A stretch of 64,000 bases of DNA from Agriotes lineatus (GCA_940337035.1 OW679203.1:24685495-24749494), one strand, 5' to 3'. Positions 21,693-33,002 are shown, counted from the first letter of the stretch. The notes: generated by a model from the letters alone, not told the origin. Program-made: numbers and translations.

Positions 21693-22268
21693 TTAGCTTC
21701 GATTATTATTTAAGCTTTAGAATTCATTAACTGTCATCACTGTTGTTATTGTATGTTTATATTATATATGTATATATTATACGCTGACATCGTGATTGAA
21801 AATTCTAAAGATTGCTATCTCCAAAACTTGCGGTCGACATTAGTTTTATTTTCCATGGCCAACCCTTATGTAATTTCTTTTTGAACTCATGGTGTAAAGG
21901 TCTCTTGACTGTAAAAATGATTTCATTGTTACGTGCTTGAGCAAATGTTTTTTGTTTTTGTATCTGATGTACCAATTCTTATTTCAATCATCCGTGTTCA
22001 ACTAGGTTTATCAGTCACCTTTCAACTTTCAACAGTCTCTGATCAACACCAATTTGGTATTTTTTTTTTAATTTCAAAAGTGACCTAACACATTTTTTAT
22101 GGCTATTTATATTACTAGGGAGGAAAATGTATAATTTCCTCCCGCGGATATAGGTTAATTCTCCAACGTTAGCGAGAACAGTACCTAATCGATTTTAATC
22201 ATGCAAGGGAGTCAACGACATTTTAGTCCAGAGTTATACATATAACATTTTTACATTTTATGATGAGA
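21693..22268. other. Non-coding stretch left of the LTR element
   Basis: AT-rich. The only structure seen is a hairpin at about 22119-22143 (GGGAGGAAA ... TTTCCTCCC). No gene. Confidence 0.4.
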
Positions 22269-22273
22269 CTATC
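22269..22273. repeat. Left target-site duplication (CTATC)
   Basis: CTATC immediately precedes the 5' LTR and is repeated at 27375-27379 right after the 3' LTR. A 5-bp duplication is usual for BEL/Pao-type integration. Confidence 0.9.
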
Positions 22274-22949
22274 TGTTTAATCTTGTCTTTAACAGATTAA
22301 CCAGATATAAATTTATAATTATTCATTTAAATTTTACGAAACATTCTAAAAGTTAAAAGCCACCAAAAACGCAATATTGCATTATGCAAGCGCGGCGACC
22401 TACTCACAGTCAAGTTTAAACACCTCGCAGTCGCCGCTCAGCATTTTTACACGGCTTCGCGTACACAATTACGCAAGGCCGTGACAAGGTTTAAATGCCT
22501 ACAATCGCAGCTCAGCATAAAAGACGCTCGAGTTCATGGAGTCCATATCATATCACGGAAGCAAAACCGCTGAGTATTGTTTTGCAAGACTAGTAAATTA
22601 ACCTACTGAATATAATACATTGCACCTGTTATTAGAAATGAACTTTGTATATTACTATGATCTAAGCAAATTTGTTTGTATATATAGAACAATTATTTTT
22701 GTAATAAACCAGTCTGCATTTACTTGTTAGATTCACTTACTGCGTCGCTGTGGGTCCAAGCCTATAAATAATTAAGGGATGTGAGGCTGCATCTCACACA
22801 GTGACGAATTATCATCCCGTTAAGTGGCATGACTAAGCTGTCTTAAAGCGGAAACTGCTCTCTCAGTTCTGCGCTTAACATAAGGGATGGAACCAGCAAA
22901 ATAACGTAACGGACGCCTGATTTCTACAGCCTCCAGGCGAATCTGTTCA
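22274..22949 (+). repeat. 5' LTR, 676 bp
   Basis: It begins TGTTTAATC and ends GAATCTGTTCA. It contains TATATATAG at about 22679-22687, AATAAA at 22703-22708 and CCTATAAATA at 22761-22770, candidates for promoter and polyadenylation signals. Two partial internal repeats (GTTTAAACACC...CGCAG...GCTCAGCA and GTTTAAATGCC...CGCAGCTCAGCA) occur. It matches the 3' LTR at all but two positions. Confidence 0.95.
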
Positions 22950-22967
22950 TGGTCCTTTGAGCCGGAT
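22950..22967 (+). promoter_or_regulatory. Primer-binding site
   Basis: TGGTCCTTTGAGCCGGAT follows the 5' LTR directly, starting with TGG as expected for pairing with the CCA end of a tRNA. Minus-strand DNA synthesis would be primed here. I did not assign the tRNA. Confidence 0.75.
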
Positions 22968-23038
22968 CTGTCTACAACTAAGAAGAGGTACATCCCGAGA
23001 AGAAAACAACATCTACCAACCCACCCGGTTCCCCGAAA

Positions 23039-26000
23039 ATGGCAAACAATATGGAGGAATTCAATCAGCTAGCTGTCGCCCAAGAAGAACTCGGCCAGAA
23101 GATCACGCAGGTATTTTCCAACAGCAAAAAGGACCCTGCCAGCCGAAAAACAGAAGCTTACATCGCCAGCCGAAACAAGACGCTGGACGAAACTTGGAAC
23201 GCCGTGACCAAAAATCACGCCAAAATGGTGCAGCTAAGTATTCCTACACATAATTATTTTACCACAGGGTATTACGAACAAATTAAAGCCATCTACTGCG
23301 AAGCAAAAAGTTATTTGCAGAGCTGTTTAAAGGCAACTGAAAATCCCGACCCCTCTGAAACTAGGAGGCGAGAGGAAACAGTTGTAAATCCCGAGCAAAA
23401 GGTTCGTATCCGAAAACTGCAGATTCGGATGCAGAATTTTAAGCAATCTTTGGACGACGCCGAACTGGAACAAGCACTCGGAAGGCCCGCCATCACAAAG
23501 AGGGAATTAAAGGAAGAATGGGACCGGGTGATCGAGACGGACGAAGAAGTCATGTCTAACGAGATGGATTCAAACCAGACGCACTTCAGTCCTGAATTTA
23601 CTACGTTGAAAGACAGGTACCGAAATTTAATTAATTTGTTACAAGCACCAACAAGGAACGAGCAAGCATCAGCCATCTCGCTTCCTGAAGTTAAAATCCC
23701 CATATACGAGGGAAATTATGAGGAATGGGCCACTTTTAAGGACCTATTCACCAAATTAGTAGATGACAACCAAAACATGGATGATGTCATCAAAATGCAG
23801 TATTTAAAAACGCATGTCAAGGGAGAGCCCAGCCGACTAATCCAGCATCTCGCAGTGACTCAAGCCAACTACAACACCGCTTGGAATTTGCTGCAACAAA
23901 GGTATCAAAATAATCGCCTTATTCTAACCAAATTGCTAGACACCATCTTCGATCAGCCGGTCCTCTCCAAGGAATCAGCCCAAGGGTTGAAAAGATTGCA
24001 TGACTCCACTAAGGAATGTGTGGAAGCAATCAAAAATTTGGGCATTTCCACCGACAGCTGGGGTCCGTGGATTAACCGAGTTATTACTCGAAAATGGGAT
24101 CCTGAAACTAACAAATTATATGAGCAGTCGCTTCAGTGCCCAAATGAAGTTCAGGATCACCAAACTCTAATGGCCTTCTTACAAATGCGGTTCCAATCCT
24201 TGGAATCCATTGATGGAGCTCGAAAACCAACTCAGGACAAGCCACAGAAAAATTACGCTGCCGGATATCTCAACTGCAAGATGTGCAATGGGGACCATTA
24301 CATCGATAACTGTGGTCAATTCCAGAGGCTCTCCACCCACGAAAAGCAAGAAGTGGTAAGAACCTACCGATTGTGCTTTCGATGTTTGCGACACGATTCT
24401 AATATACAATGTCGTTCGTATTATAACTGCAAAATCTGCCGCTTTCCACACCATACTCTGCTTCACAAGGCACAGCCGCCATCAAAGCCGATACCTGCTC
24501 CGAAGATGAAGACGTTTTCTCACGCAGCAGCCATGCAGACCTCCAACGCTCCAGAGAAGAAGCCAAAACCCACAATCATTGCCGCCAACCTAGGCGCAAA
24601 GAAGAGCCAAGTGCTACTGGCCACAGCAACGGTTCAAGTTAAGGCAGCATCCGGGATGACTCATCTCTTGAGGGTCTTGATAGATCCAGGGTCTCAAGGT
24701 TCCTTCATTACCGAAGCCGCAGCCGAATTATTAGCGTTACCCAGGACCAAGGTTCGAGCAGAAATCTCCGGAATTGGGAACAGCGAAACAAAAGTCGCAA
24801 AATGGAAAATCACAGGTTTGATTACGCCAAGATTTCCAAGTAAATTTTCCTTACCTGTTACTTTACTGGTACTTCCCAAACTTACAAAAACCATGCCTTC
24901 ATCACCCATTCCGAACATAAAAATGGATGCCTGGAAACATGTCTTCATCGCCGATCCAACCTTCAACCGACCTGGCCCCATAGATATACTTCTAGGCGCT
25001 GATGAATATTCCCAAATAATTCTCGAGGGAATCAAGAAATCCAAAGATGGCATCCTAGGACAGAATACCGAATTGGGATGGATCTTATCAGGAACCATTG
25101 GAAGACGACCTCCCACCAGCCTTAAGGTCAACACCATGGTTGCCAAAAATGAAGAAGAATATCAGTTGCAGAAATCCTGGGACATAGAAGAAGTGCCCAC
25201 ACAAAGAAAACTTTCCGCAGAAGATCAGGTATGCAAGAAAAAAATTATTGAGACAGTCGAAGAGATTCATCCCGCATCAAATGGATCCATCCCAGGAGTA
25301 ACAATCCAGCAGGTGGAGAAAATATCAACAACCAACTCTACAGCGGAAGAACGAGCAATCGCAGCTGCCAGTATAAAGAATACGGAAGTTCAACATCCTG
25401 TTATCATCGAACGTGAAAAAATAGCACCCTCTCATCCACAAGAAAATCACCAGGTGCATGGAGTTTCCGAAGTCTCCATTCAAGAAGTTCCCATTCAGGA
25501 AGTTCCCATTCACAAAATCGATGGACAGAAAGAACAGGAAATTGCAGGCCACAAAAACATCGTTGACACTCCTACAGCAGCTCCAAGCAGTGGATGCAGT
25601 CCAGAAATTGCAGGCCACGAACAAATCGTTGGAACTCCTTCAGATGTTTCTACAGCAGCTCCTAGCGATGAATGGAGCCAAGCAGTTGCAGCAATAATTG
25701 CTGCTAACAAGAACACCTCCGAGTCCACTAAAAACTTGACCCTCGGTAATGGATACAGCCCAGAAGTTGCAGCAATAACTGCAGAAAATGAAAAACCCTC
25801 CGACTCCATTAAACACTCGACACCCGGTGGAAAGCAGCACCAAGATTTGTCGGCAGGGGATGCAGGAGAAGAAAAATCCGACACCAAACACTTCGCACCT
25901 AGCGATGGATGGAGTCAAGAAGTTGCAGCAGGAACTGCAGCACACGGGAAACCCTCCGAGTTCACTAAAAATTTAGCACCTAGTGGAGGGTGGCATCAAG

Positions 26001-26659
26001 AAATGGCATCAAGAGATGCAGCAAGCGAGCAAACCTCCGAGTTCGCTAAGCACTTAGCCCCTCGTAGAAGATGGAATCAAGAAGACGGCTTATTAAAGTC
26101 TGCGAGGGAATTTACCGAATACTCGCGATGTGAAACACCGATACGGAATCTTTTAAAACAGCTAACCTCAGCAAGAGTGATATTAATTATCTTATTCACT
26201 CATCTAACGTTCGTCTCCAAAGGAAGAGGCAGCAGATGGACGTTGTCGGGATGTTCCAAACCAATTGGTAACATCTTCAACGACACAATAACACAAAAGC
26301 TCTTTTACAGAAATAGCAAAGGAGCCAGTGTTGCAGCAACCGAACCACTTCGAGGATTTACAACCCTCTCGGTTAGACCTGCAACATCATCTGAAGGAAG
26401 TAGCATGGAGAGCCATCCGACGTCGCTACTACCTATCCAGAGGAATAATCAACAGCGTCTAAAAGACATGACATGGAAAACCATCCGACATCATTCTCAC
26501 CTGTCTATTGGGGTCACAGGCAGCCTTTTGGGAACCGCTGCCCTACTAGGAGCTATCTACTGCATTCGGCAACGAATAACACGAAGGAAGCCACCACCCG
26601 CACAACCCCAGGCAGAAGAATATCCTCTCAAAACGCTCAATCTCGAAGAAACAATATAA
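23039..26659 (+). CDS. BEL/Pao Gag-protease fusion polyprotein with novel C-terminus
   Basis: The intact ORF has 1206 codons. A helical capsid-like region (about residues 1-390) includes a DUF1759-type block from residue 215 (LPEVKIPIYEGNYEEW). Zinc-binding motifs follow: C413-C416-H420-C425, C446-C449-H452-C458 and a C464-C467-H471-H476 cluster. A DUF1758-type aspartic protease comes next, with D549 in LIDPGSQGSF and the closing LGWILSG at about 680. In BEL/Pao elements RT should start soon after the IEEVP segment (about 720). Here RT, RNase H and integrase are absent. Instead there is a hydrophilic region, five 25-28-residue repeats (875-1007), a hydrophobic stretch at 1047-1060, a membrane helix at 1155-1176 and a basic cytoplasmic-type tail. 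The end resembles an Env-like remnant, which is inference. The next in-frame ATG (MEEF) lies three codons in; I kept the first, ATGGCAAAC. Confidence 0.9.
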   Translation: MANNMEEFNQLAVAQEELGQKITQVFSNSKKDPASRKTEAYIASRNKTLDETWNAVTKNHAKMVQLSIPTHNYFTTGYYEQIKAIYCEAKSYLQSCLKATENPDPSETRRREETVVNPEQKVRIRKLQIRMQNFKQSLDDAELEQALGRPAITKRELKEEWDRVIETDEEVMSNEMDSNQTHFSPEFTTLKDRYRNLINLLQAPTRNEQASAISLPEVKIPIYEGNYEEWATFKDLFTKLVDDNQNMDDVIKMQYLKTHVKGEPSRLIQHLAVTQANYNTAWNLLQQRYQNNRLILTKLLDTIFDQPVLSKESAQGLKRLHDSTKECVEAIKNLGISTDSWGPWINRVITRKWDPETNKLYEQSLQCPNEVQDHQTLMAFLQMRFQSLESIDGARKPTQDKPQKNYAAGYLNCKMCNGDHYIDNCGQFQRLSTHEKQEVVRTYRLCFRCLRHDSNIQCRSYYNCKICRFPHHTLLHKAQPPSKPIPAPKMKTFSHAAAMQTSNAPEKKPKPTIIAANLGAKKSQVLLATATVQVKAASGMTHLLRVLIDPGSQGSFITEAAAELLALPRTKVRAEISGIGNSETKVAKWKITGLITPRFPSKFSLPVTLLVLPKLTKTMPSSPIPNIKMDAWKHVFIADPTFNRPGPIDILLGADEYSQIILEGIKKSKDGILGQNTELGWILSGTIGRRPPTSLKVNTMVAKNEEEYQLQKSWDIEEVPTQRKLSAEDQVCKKKIIETVEEIHPASNGSIPGVTIQQVEKISTTNSTAEERAIAAASIKNTEVQHPVIIEREKIAPSHPQENHQVHGVSEVSIQEVPIQEVPIHKIDGQKEQEIAGHKNIVDTPTAAPSSGCSPEIAGHEQIVGTPSDVSTAAPSDEWSQAVAAIIAANKNTSESTKNLTLGNGYSPEVAAITAENEKPSDSIKHSTPGGKQHQDLSAGDAGEEKSDTKHFAPSDGWSQEVAAGTAAHGKPSEFTKNLAPSGGWHQEMASRDAASEQTSEFAKHLAPRRRWNQEDGLLKSAREFTEYSRCETPIRNLLKQLTSARVILIILFTHLTFVSKGRGSRWTLSGCSKPIGNIFNDTITQKLFYRNSKGASVAATEPLRGFTTLSVRPATSSEGSSMESHPTSLLPIQRNNQQRLKDMTWKTIRHHSHLSIGVTGSLLGTAALLGAIYCIRQRITRRKPPPAQPQAEEYPLKTLNLEETI
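25660..26080 (+). repeat. Coding tandem repeats within the fusion ORF
   Basis: Units of about 75-84 bp encode variants of APSDGWSQEVAAGTAA followed by KPSEFTKNL, repeated about five times with a sixth partial start (APRRRWNQE). The frame is preserved in every unit, so length changes have been multiples of three. Confidence 0.8.
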
Positions 26660-26698
26660 TTTATCGGTTTGCTTTTTTGTGGCTTAAAATTGGCAATA
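26660..26698 (+). other. Short spacer before 3' LTR
   Basis: Only 39 bp separate the stop codon from the 3' LTR. I see no obvious purine tract directly next to the LTR, the usual plus-strand primer; the nearest purine-rich run (GAAGAAACAA, about 26645-26654) is inside the ORF end. Confidence 0.6.
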
Positions 26699-27374
26699 TG
26701 TTTAATCTTGTCTTTAACAGATTAACCAGATATAAATTTATAATTATTCATTTAAATTTTACGAAACATTCTAAAAGTTAAAAGCCACCAAAAACGCAAT
26801 ATTGCATTATGCAAGCGCGGCGACCTACTCACAGTCAAGTTTAAACACCTCGCAGTCGCCGCTCAGCATTTTTACACGGCTTCGCGTACACAATTACGCA
26901 AGGCCGTGACAAGGTTTAAATGCCTACAATCGCAGCTCAGCATAAAAGACGCTCGAGTTCATGGAGTCCATATCATATCACGGAAGCAAAACCGCTGAGT
27001 ATTGTTTTGCAAGACTAGTAAATTAACCTACTGAATATAATACATTGCACCTGTTATTAGAAATGAACTTTGTATATTACTATGATCTAAGCAAATTTGT
27101 TTGTATATATAGAACAATTATTTTTGTAATAAACCAGTCTGCATTTACTTGTTAGATTCACTTACTGCGTCGCTGTGGGTCCAAGCCTATAAATAATTAA
27201 GGGATGTGAGGCTGCATCTCACACAGTGACGAATTATCATCCCGTTAAGTGGCATGACTAAGCTGTCTTAAAGCGGAAACTGCTGTCTCAGTTCTGCGCT
27301 TAACATAAGGGATGGAACCAGCAAAATAAGGTAACGGACGCCTGATTTCTACAGCCTCCAGGCGAATCTGTTCA
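26699..27374 (+). repeat. 3' LTR, 676 bp
   Basis: Same boundaries as the 5' LTR, differing at 27285 (G versus C) and 27330 (G versus C). Followed by CTATC, the right copy of the target duplication (27375-27379). Confidence 0.95.
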
Positions 27375-27379
27375 CTATC

Positions 27380-30300
27380 TCTTGTATTTAGCTGCGTTCA
27401 AAAATATTTAAATATGAAAATCAGGTGGCTTTCTTGATTTATTATTAATCACATTGCCTCCCATCTCTAATGACAACGGGAGTCAATGCTTAATATTCCC
27501 TCCCACTGCCATTTAAAACTGAACAGGGAACCAAACGTATATTTTCGGGAAACCCTTTCGTATAAAAGGGTAGAAAAAGTATTTTCGAACTGAGGCAACA
27601 AAAAGATGCTCAAGTTGCGCCAATTCGATCACCATGTAGTGTTCTTTACAAAATCTAAATAGAATTTTGCTGTCAAACAATTGAAAAATCCAATGCTGAA
27701 CCCTGTATACTTAGATAAGTTGCATATTTTTGTCATTCAGCCTCATGTTAGGCGAATTTTATAGTAAATTGTTCATCAAGTTACGAAAAGTGAGAGTTTT
27801 TCAACATTTAATTTACGAGCGAACGATGCAAAGTGAGTGGATTATATTACACGAACATGGAAAAATCACTTTTATAACATATTCAGCATGCTATTTTTTC
27901 TAATACCATTACAAAATCTATCCAAAATGAAATTCGACATTTCTTCATATTCGAATTTTTTTTTAATCGGCAGTGAAGAACGTCGAAATCGTCAGTAAAG
28001 TAATCCATTGTTTTACGACTTTTTGTAGGAGGATCGGAGATAGCTAAACGTCAACCGACGTCAGATAACCAAAAGTTGGTTAAAATTTCGCGATTTCTCG
28101 ATTTAAAAAAAAACAATGTACCCCTCGGCACTGGTAGTTCCTTTTTATCCCCCATAAGCAAAATGTACAAATAATAGCTGGATAATGTACGCATGTGCAC
28201 TAACCATCTACATTTAGTCAACATGGTGAACAACCCCAGTACGTCACATCGTTATGAGAATAAATTAGGAAATATTTATCAAGAAGGTGTAACAGTGTAT
28301 GATAATGGCTAGTATCGACTAGATACGGGTAGTGGTGGATGTAGCGACAATAGTGAAGGTGAATTATGTTTTCTGTGTAATCAGGAAGAAACTATTAATA
28401 CAGAACGAAAGGCAGCACACGAAGGGCAGCAACAAGCAGCGGAAAACGTGATCCCTAAGGCAAAAAATTCTAAAATATTGAAATTGGATCATCTGTTATT
28501 GTTGCAATACCTAAAGTAGACCATGCGTTACTAGATGTTCAAAATATCTTGGGAAAAGATTTAGCGTACAGCAACGGAATGTAAAGAATAGAAACGCCAA
28601 ATAAATAATAAGTAATTGGTTTCCTCGTGGTGAGATTCAACCATCTAGAACCCCTCTACTAGAAGCTATTCGAAAGTACATTAACTTTGAAACAAGCTGT
28701 TTCTTGTCCATCCAAATTTGGAGAACAGAAATGTACAAAATGCAAATGCAAACCATAAAACACACTGTGACACTAAAAAATTAGTATGAAAAAAACACTC
28801 ACACACACATTACATATAAATATGTCGGAGCTCTGAAATTGACACGGAACTTGTGTGCCAAACTAGAACTAAGCCACAAAGAACATCTTGATAATAAAGT
28901 AAAATTTTATCACAGAAAGAAAGCAAGGTTTCTAACGGAGCGACTTGCATTCCCATGAGTGTTATCTAAGGACAGCTTGTATTTAGTTAAGGTGCAAGAT
29001 TATCTTTACGCACTTGCGTAACTTAAAATTTGTAATAGATCAGCGCGCATCAATAAATATGCCATTAAATAGAGTCTTTGTGTGTAGGGTTGTTTGTATT
29101 ATATATTGCTCATTTGTTTTTTGTCAACGGAGCTATTGGAGATAACACAAAACTTGAATTTTTCACAATAATTTAAAATTTATTAGTTTAGTTTCGACAG
29201 GATTCTTAGCTTGTATTATTAAAGAATATCTTTTCTTACATTTCTTTGCTTGACAAGTTTTTGGAGATCTGTTTACTGTGTAGTATTTATAGTGTTAGTG
29301 ACTGACTGCTATTTTGATCACATTTACAGATTGCTTACACAGTATGTTATATTGAACGTACTTGTTGATTTTACCTAGTAGCAACAAGGCATTTTGAAAA
29401 ATATTCCACGTTTGTTCAAAATGACGGCGTTTTGCAGAAAGACAGTTTATATAACATATATATCGATTAGAACTATAGAAATAGAAAGGCAAAACTGGTG
29501 CTTCAAAGATATGCACACAAATCATGGCAATTTCTAATCTAACCGGTGCACCATTAGCTTGAAATGGGTTAAACTGCTCGCTGTCACTGCTAGGTCAATG
29601 TTAGTAAACACAATTATTTATGTGTTTAATTTCGCCAGTCTAAGGCCGGCAAACGGCCTCCAAAATATGACGACAAGAAGCTATGAGTTACTGATACCGT
29701 AAAGAGCCATAATCACGTAATGGGGGATCTATTATTAGCGTTAGCTAACAATGCAGACGCAACTTTAATCCCAAAGGAATATATTATTAGACTGGGAATT
29801 CCGGCTTGTGCAAATTAAGGCTGTCACCTCGTTCTAGTGAGCGACACTGCGCTCGTTTTGCTTTCAGAACCCTAGCTAATTGTGCTGTGCAACGATTATT
29901 AATTCGCAGACTGCAACGTTTTTGGGTCAATGTCTTGAGAGCGCCAATCACGAGTCACTAGCACTTTCCACCTCTTCGGATTTGTAAAAATTCATTGTCT
30001 AGTATTGCTAGGCCAGAGATTCTCAAAAGTTTTGTCGAAGGAACGAGGGTATCGAAATTCCAGATCGAATCGGCAAATGAGGACAAGTCCAAATTGCTTG
30101 TACAGGCAAGGTTCAGCAAGGTTTGCAGTATGAACCATGCTTATTGATATGCTTCGGTATAGATTATAAAAACAGTTCTGTAATATGTACCTTTATAATA
30201 AAACTCGCTTTCAATCTACGAGTACTTGGGATGGCTCTTTCCAAAGCCATACCAAATGCAAGTTCTTACACAAGACATACAGTTTGTCCCAGGATTGATG

Positions 30301-30990
30301 TTACAAGAGGTGAAATGGACTAAACATTTTTGAATTTTATTTTAAGATTGTGGGCTTAGGTCCTGCTTGGTCTGAAAAGAATTTTAAGAGTATTTTATGT
30401 TTTTGAAAAAACAAATCGGCCTTGACAGTGAAGCGAAAACTATTTTCTTTTCAGGTAAACTACCCTTTCTGTTCATGATACGGCAAAATTTTACTAAGGA
30501 AAGTTGTTCAGAATGATAAATTATAGCCTAATAAAATTTCTTAATTACAAATACAATAACACTCTTAAAATAATAAAGCTGTCAATTTTATCACATACTT
30601 CAAAAAATCATTACGTAAAAATAAAACCAAGATGTCAAAAAGGAAAGTGCACTTTTATAGCCAATAGATATTTAAAAAAAATTTTAAACCTAAGAGGTCC
30701 AATACAATCTAGTATTAAATATAGATGTCCCTTCAATCAATTTTTATATCTTGGATGAAAAGAACAAACTACAAATAATTACTTCAATAACTTATATCAG
30801 TATAAGCTTACGGCTACATTTTAAACAGATGTTTTAATATTTTTGTATGCAACTGAGGAAGACAATTTAATTGTCGAAATATATATTGTGCAATCTACAC
30901 TTCTATTATCTGTTGACGTCAAGGAGATGTCAATATTGTTTTAGCTACTTTACCTTGGTAATTTTTCGACAATACATAATAATATTTATA
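27380..30990. other. Unassigned stretch with possible transposon debris
   Basis: No intact gene. Around 28300-28790 short + frames read ELCFLCNQEETINTERKAA, IPKVDHALLDVQNILGKDL and CPSKFGEQKCTKCKCKP in different frames. This suggests an old coding remnant of unknown family with a Cys-rich end. 27800-27900 has ACGAG-containing sequence like the palindromic elements. The rest is AT-rich with chance frames. Confidence 0.3.
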
Positions 30991-31123
30991 TTAACATTTC
31001 AGGGCAGTTATCATTGAACCACCATGGTTTCATGAAAAATCGTTCTACATGTACCAATTTGGCAATATTTATACAATTTGTGTCGGAGGCCTTAGAAAAT
31101 AATAATCAAGTTAATGTAATATA

Positions 31124-32032
31124 CAGTGTGGTCCATTAAGTGTGCAACAAATGGGAATTTTTTTTATTAGTTGTACAATCGAAATTTAAATATTGCCAAA
31201 AGTTAGTGCATGTTTGATAACCATATCAGATGCCCTTAGAATGGCTTCAAGTCAAACAATATACAGGGCAGGACAAAAAATATGAAATTCGTTCAAGAAC
31301 AAAGTTACCTTATTTAAAAAAATATAGCAAAATTTTATTGAGAAAAGTTGTTTAGAATTAAAAGTTATGCTCAAATACAAAGTCACGGCCTCCTATTCGA
31401 ATTTTGATTCTTTTTTGGAAAATTTTGTATTACCCCCGTATGATACATATTTTTATTATTTTGATTTTATATGTATTTAAAGTAGCCACAACCACATCCC
31501 TTTTAAATAACTTTTAGCAACTTGAAGCGTATTTGTAAAAATTACTTGGATTTATATTTTTTTAGGTAAGCGTCCACTTCATGTTTGTTGCAACGATATT
31601 TAACAGAACTTTAGAATTTCACAAATATTCTTTTTAACAAGGCAAATGCTTTACTAATAATAATTTACATATGAAAAACTCTTAATAAAATCAGAATAAT
31701 AAAAATATGTATCATACGGGGATAATAAAAAATTTTACAAAAAAAGAATCAAAATTCGAATAGGAGGCCGTGACTTTGTATTTGAGCATAACTTTTAAGT
31801 CTAAACAACTTTTCTCAATAAAATTTTGCTATATTTTTTTAAATAAGGTAACTTTATTGTTGAACGAATTACATATTTTTTGTTCTGCCCTGTATATTGT
31901 TTGACTTGAAGCCATTCTAAGGGCATCTAATATGGTTTTCAAACATGCACTAACTGGTAGCGGTATTTAAATTTCGGTTTTACAACTAATAAAAAAATGT
32001 CCCATTTGTTGCACACTTAATGGACCACACTG
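31124..32032. mobile_element. Tc1/mariner-type MITE, 909 bp, long TIRs
   Basis: The terminal inverted repeats of about 347 bp start CAGTGTGGTCCATTAAG and are mirrored at the right end. They are flanked by TA on each side (31122-31123 and 32033-32034). Removing the element and one TA rejoins the LINE frame as VNVIYTEFSKAF, which proves insertion. The loop of about 215 bp has no ORF, so it is non-autonomous. A TA duplication points to the Tc1/mariner superfamily. Confidence 0.85.
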
Positions 32033-32112
32033 TATACAGAGTTTTCTAAGGCCTTCGATAAAGTTGATCATTACATTTTATTATTAAAATTAGAGTAGTT
32101 TGGGTTTCATGT

Positions 32113-32463
32113 TATAGATATTAACGATACAAGTTTGATTATGAGCATCTTAACGACACGAGTTTGATTGCCAAAAACGAGGCGGTGAGCCGAGTTTTGC
32201 GGCAATCAAACGAGTCTCGTTAAGTGCCATAAGCAAACGTGTATTGTTCAATATTTTATCTTCATCAATAAATTCTGGTTCAATGTATTTCTTGATAAAA
32301 AAAGAGTGCGGTAATGTTCATTACCGCATTCAGTGCGGTAATATCTATCCATTACCGCACTGAGTGCGGTAATATCCATTACCGCACTGAGTGCGGTAAT
32401 GAAGCTCATAACGATACTAAAATTAGTTTGGTTAAGAGTCTATAACAACACCGATGAAGATAA
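32113..32463 (+). mobile_element. Palindrome-bearing element, copy 1
   Basis: The 351-bp unit contains a hairpin (CTTAACGACACGAGTTTGAT mirrored by ATCAAACGAGTCTCGTTAAG) followed by CAATATTTTATCTTCATC. It also has three near-perfect palindromes built from ATTACCGCACT and AGTGCGGTAAT. It interrupts the LINE frame. Its inverted twin is at 32661-33002. Confidence 0.7.
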
Positions 32464-32660
32464 ATATTATTAAATTGATTGATTCATATTTGGGTGATTG
32501 TCAGATGTATGTTTATTTTAATAACAGTGTTTCTACAATATTTTGTGCTACATCAGAAGTTCCACAAGGTTCAGTGTTGGGTCCATTATTGCCCCTTATA
32601 TTCATTAATGACATAACCGCCTGTATAAAACACTGGTATATACAGATGTTGTTAAATTAT

Positions 32661-33002
32661 TTTATCTTCATCGGTGTTGTTATAGACTTTTAACCAAACT
32701 AATTTTGGTATCGTTATAAGCTTCATTGCCGCACTGAGTGCTGTAATGGATATTACTGCACTCAGTGCGGTAATGGATAGAGATTACCGCACTCAGTGCG
32801 GTAATGAGTAGTTTTTGTATCAAGAAATACATTGAACCGGAATTTATTGATGAAGATAAAATATTGAACAATACACGTTTGCTTATGGCACTTAACGAGA
32901 CTCGTTTGATTGCCGTAAAACTCGGCTCACCGCCTCGTTTTTGGCAATCAAACTCGTGTCGTTAAGATGCTCATAATCAAACTTGTATCGTTAGTATCTA
33001 TA
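32661..33002 (-). mobile_element. Palindrome-bearing element, copy 2 (inverted)
   Basis: Reverse-complement match to 32113-32463 end to end, with small differences such as CTGTAATG for GCGGTAAT in one palindrome. The 197 bp between the two copies is LINE RT sequence collinear with its flanks. The pair is therefore best read as two insertions of the same family in opposite orientation, or an insertion plus local inversion. Confidence 0.7.

Larger units (their letters stand above)
22274..27374 (+). mobile_element. Young non-autonomous BEL/Pao-type LTR retrotransposon
   Basis: The 5101-bp element has TG...CA LTRs of 676 bp each, a 5-bp target duplication CTATC, a primer-binding site and a single long ORF. 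The LTRs differ at only two positions (22860/27285 and 22905/27330), so integration is recent. The internal region is only 3749 bp. It encodes Gag and protease but no reverse transcriptase, RNase H or integrase, so movement would require enzymes supplied by a related element. It lies antisense to the K2P gene direction. Confidence 0.95.

Noticed and set aside
23311..25945. Several minus-strand and alternative + frames of 60-150 codons within the LTR element
   Set aside because: Shadows of the 1206-codon Gag-protease ORF.
32300..32820. Regular short repeats that might suggest a CRISPR array
   Set aside because: The repeats are palindromes within two inverted transposon-like units, lack unique spacers of uniform length, and the genome is eukaryotic.
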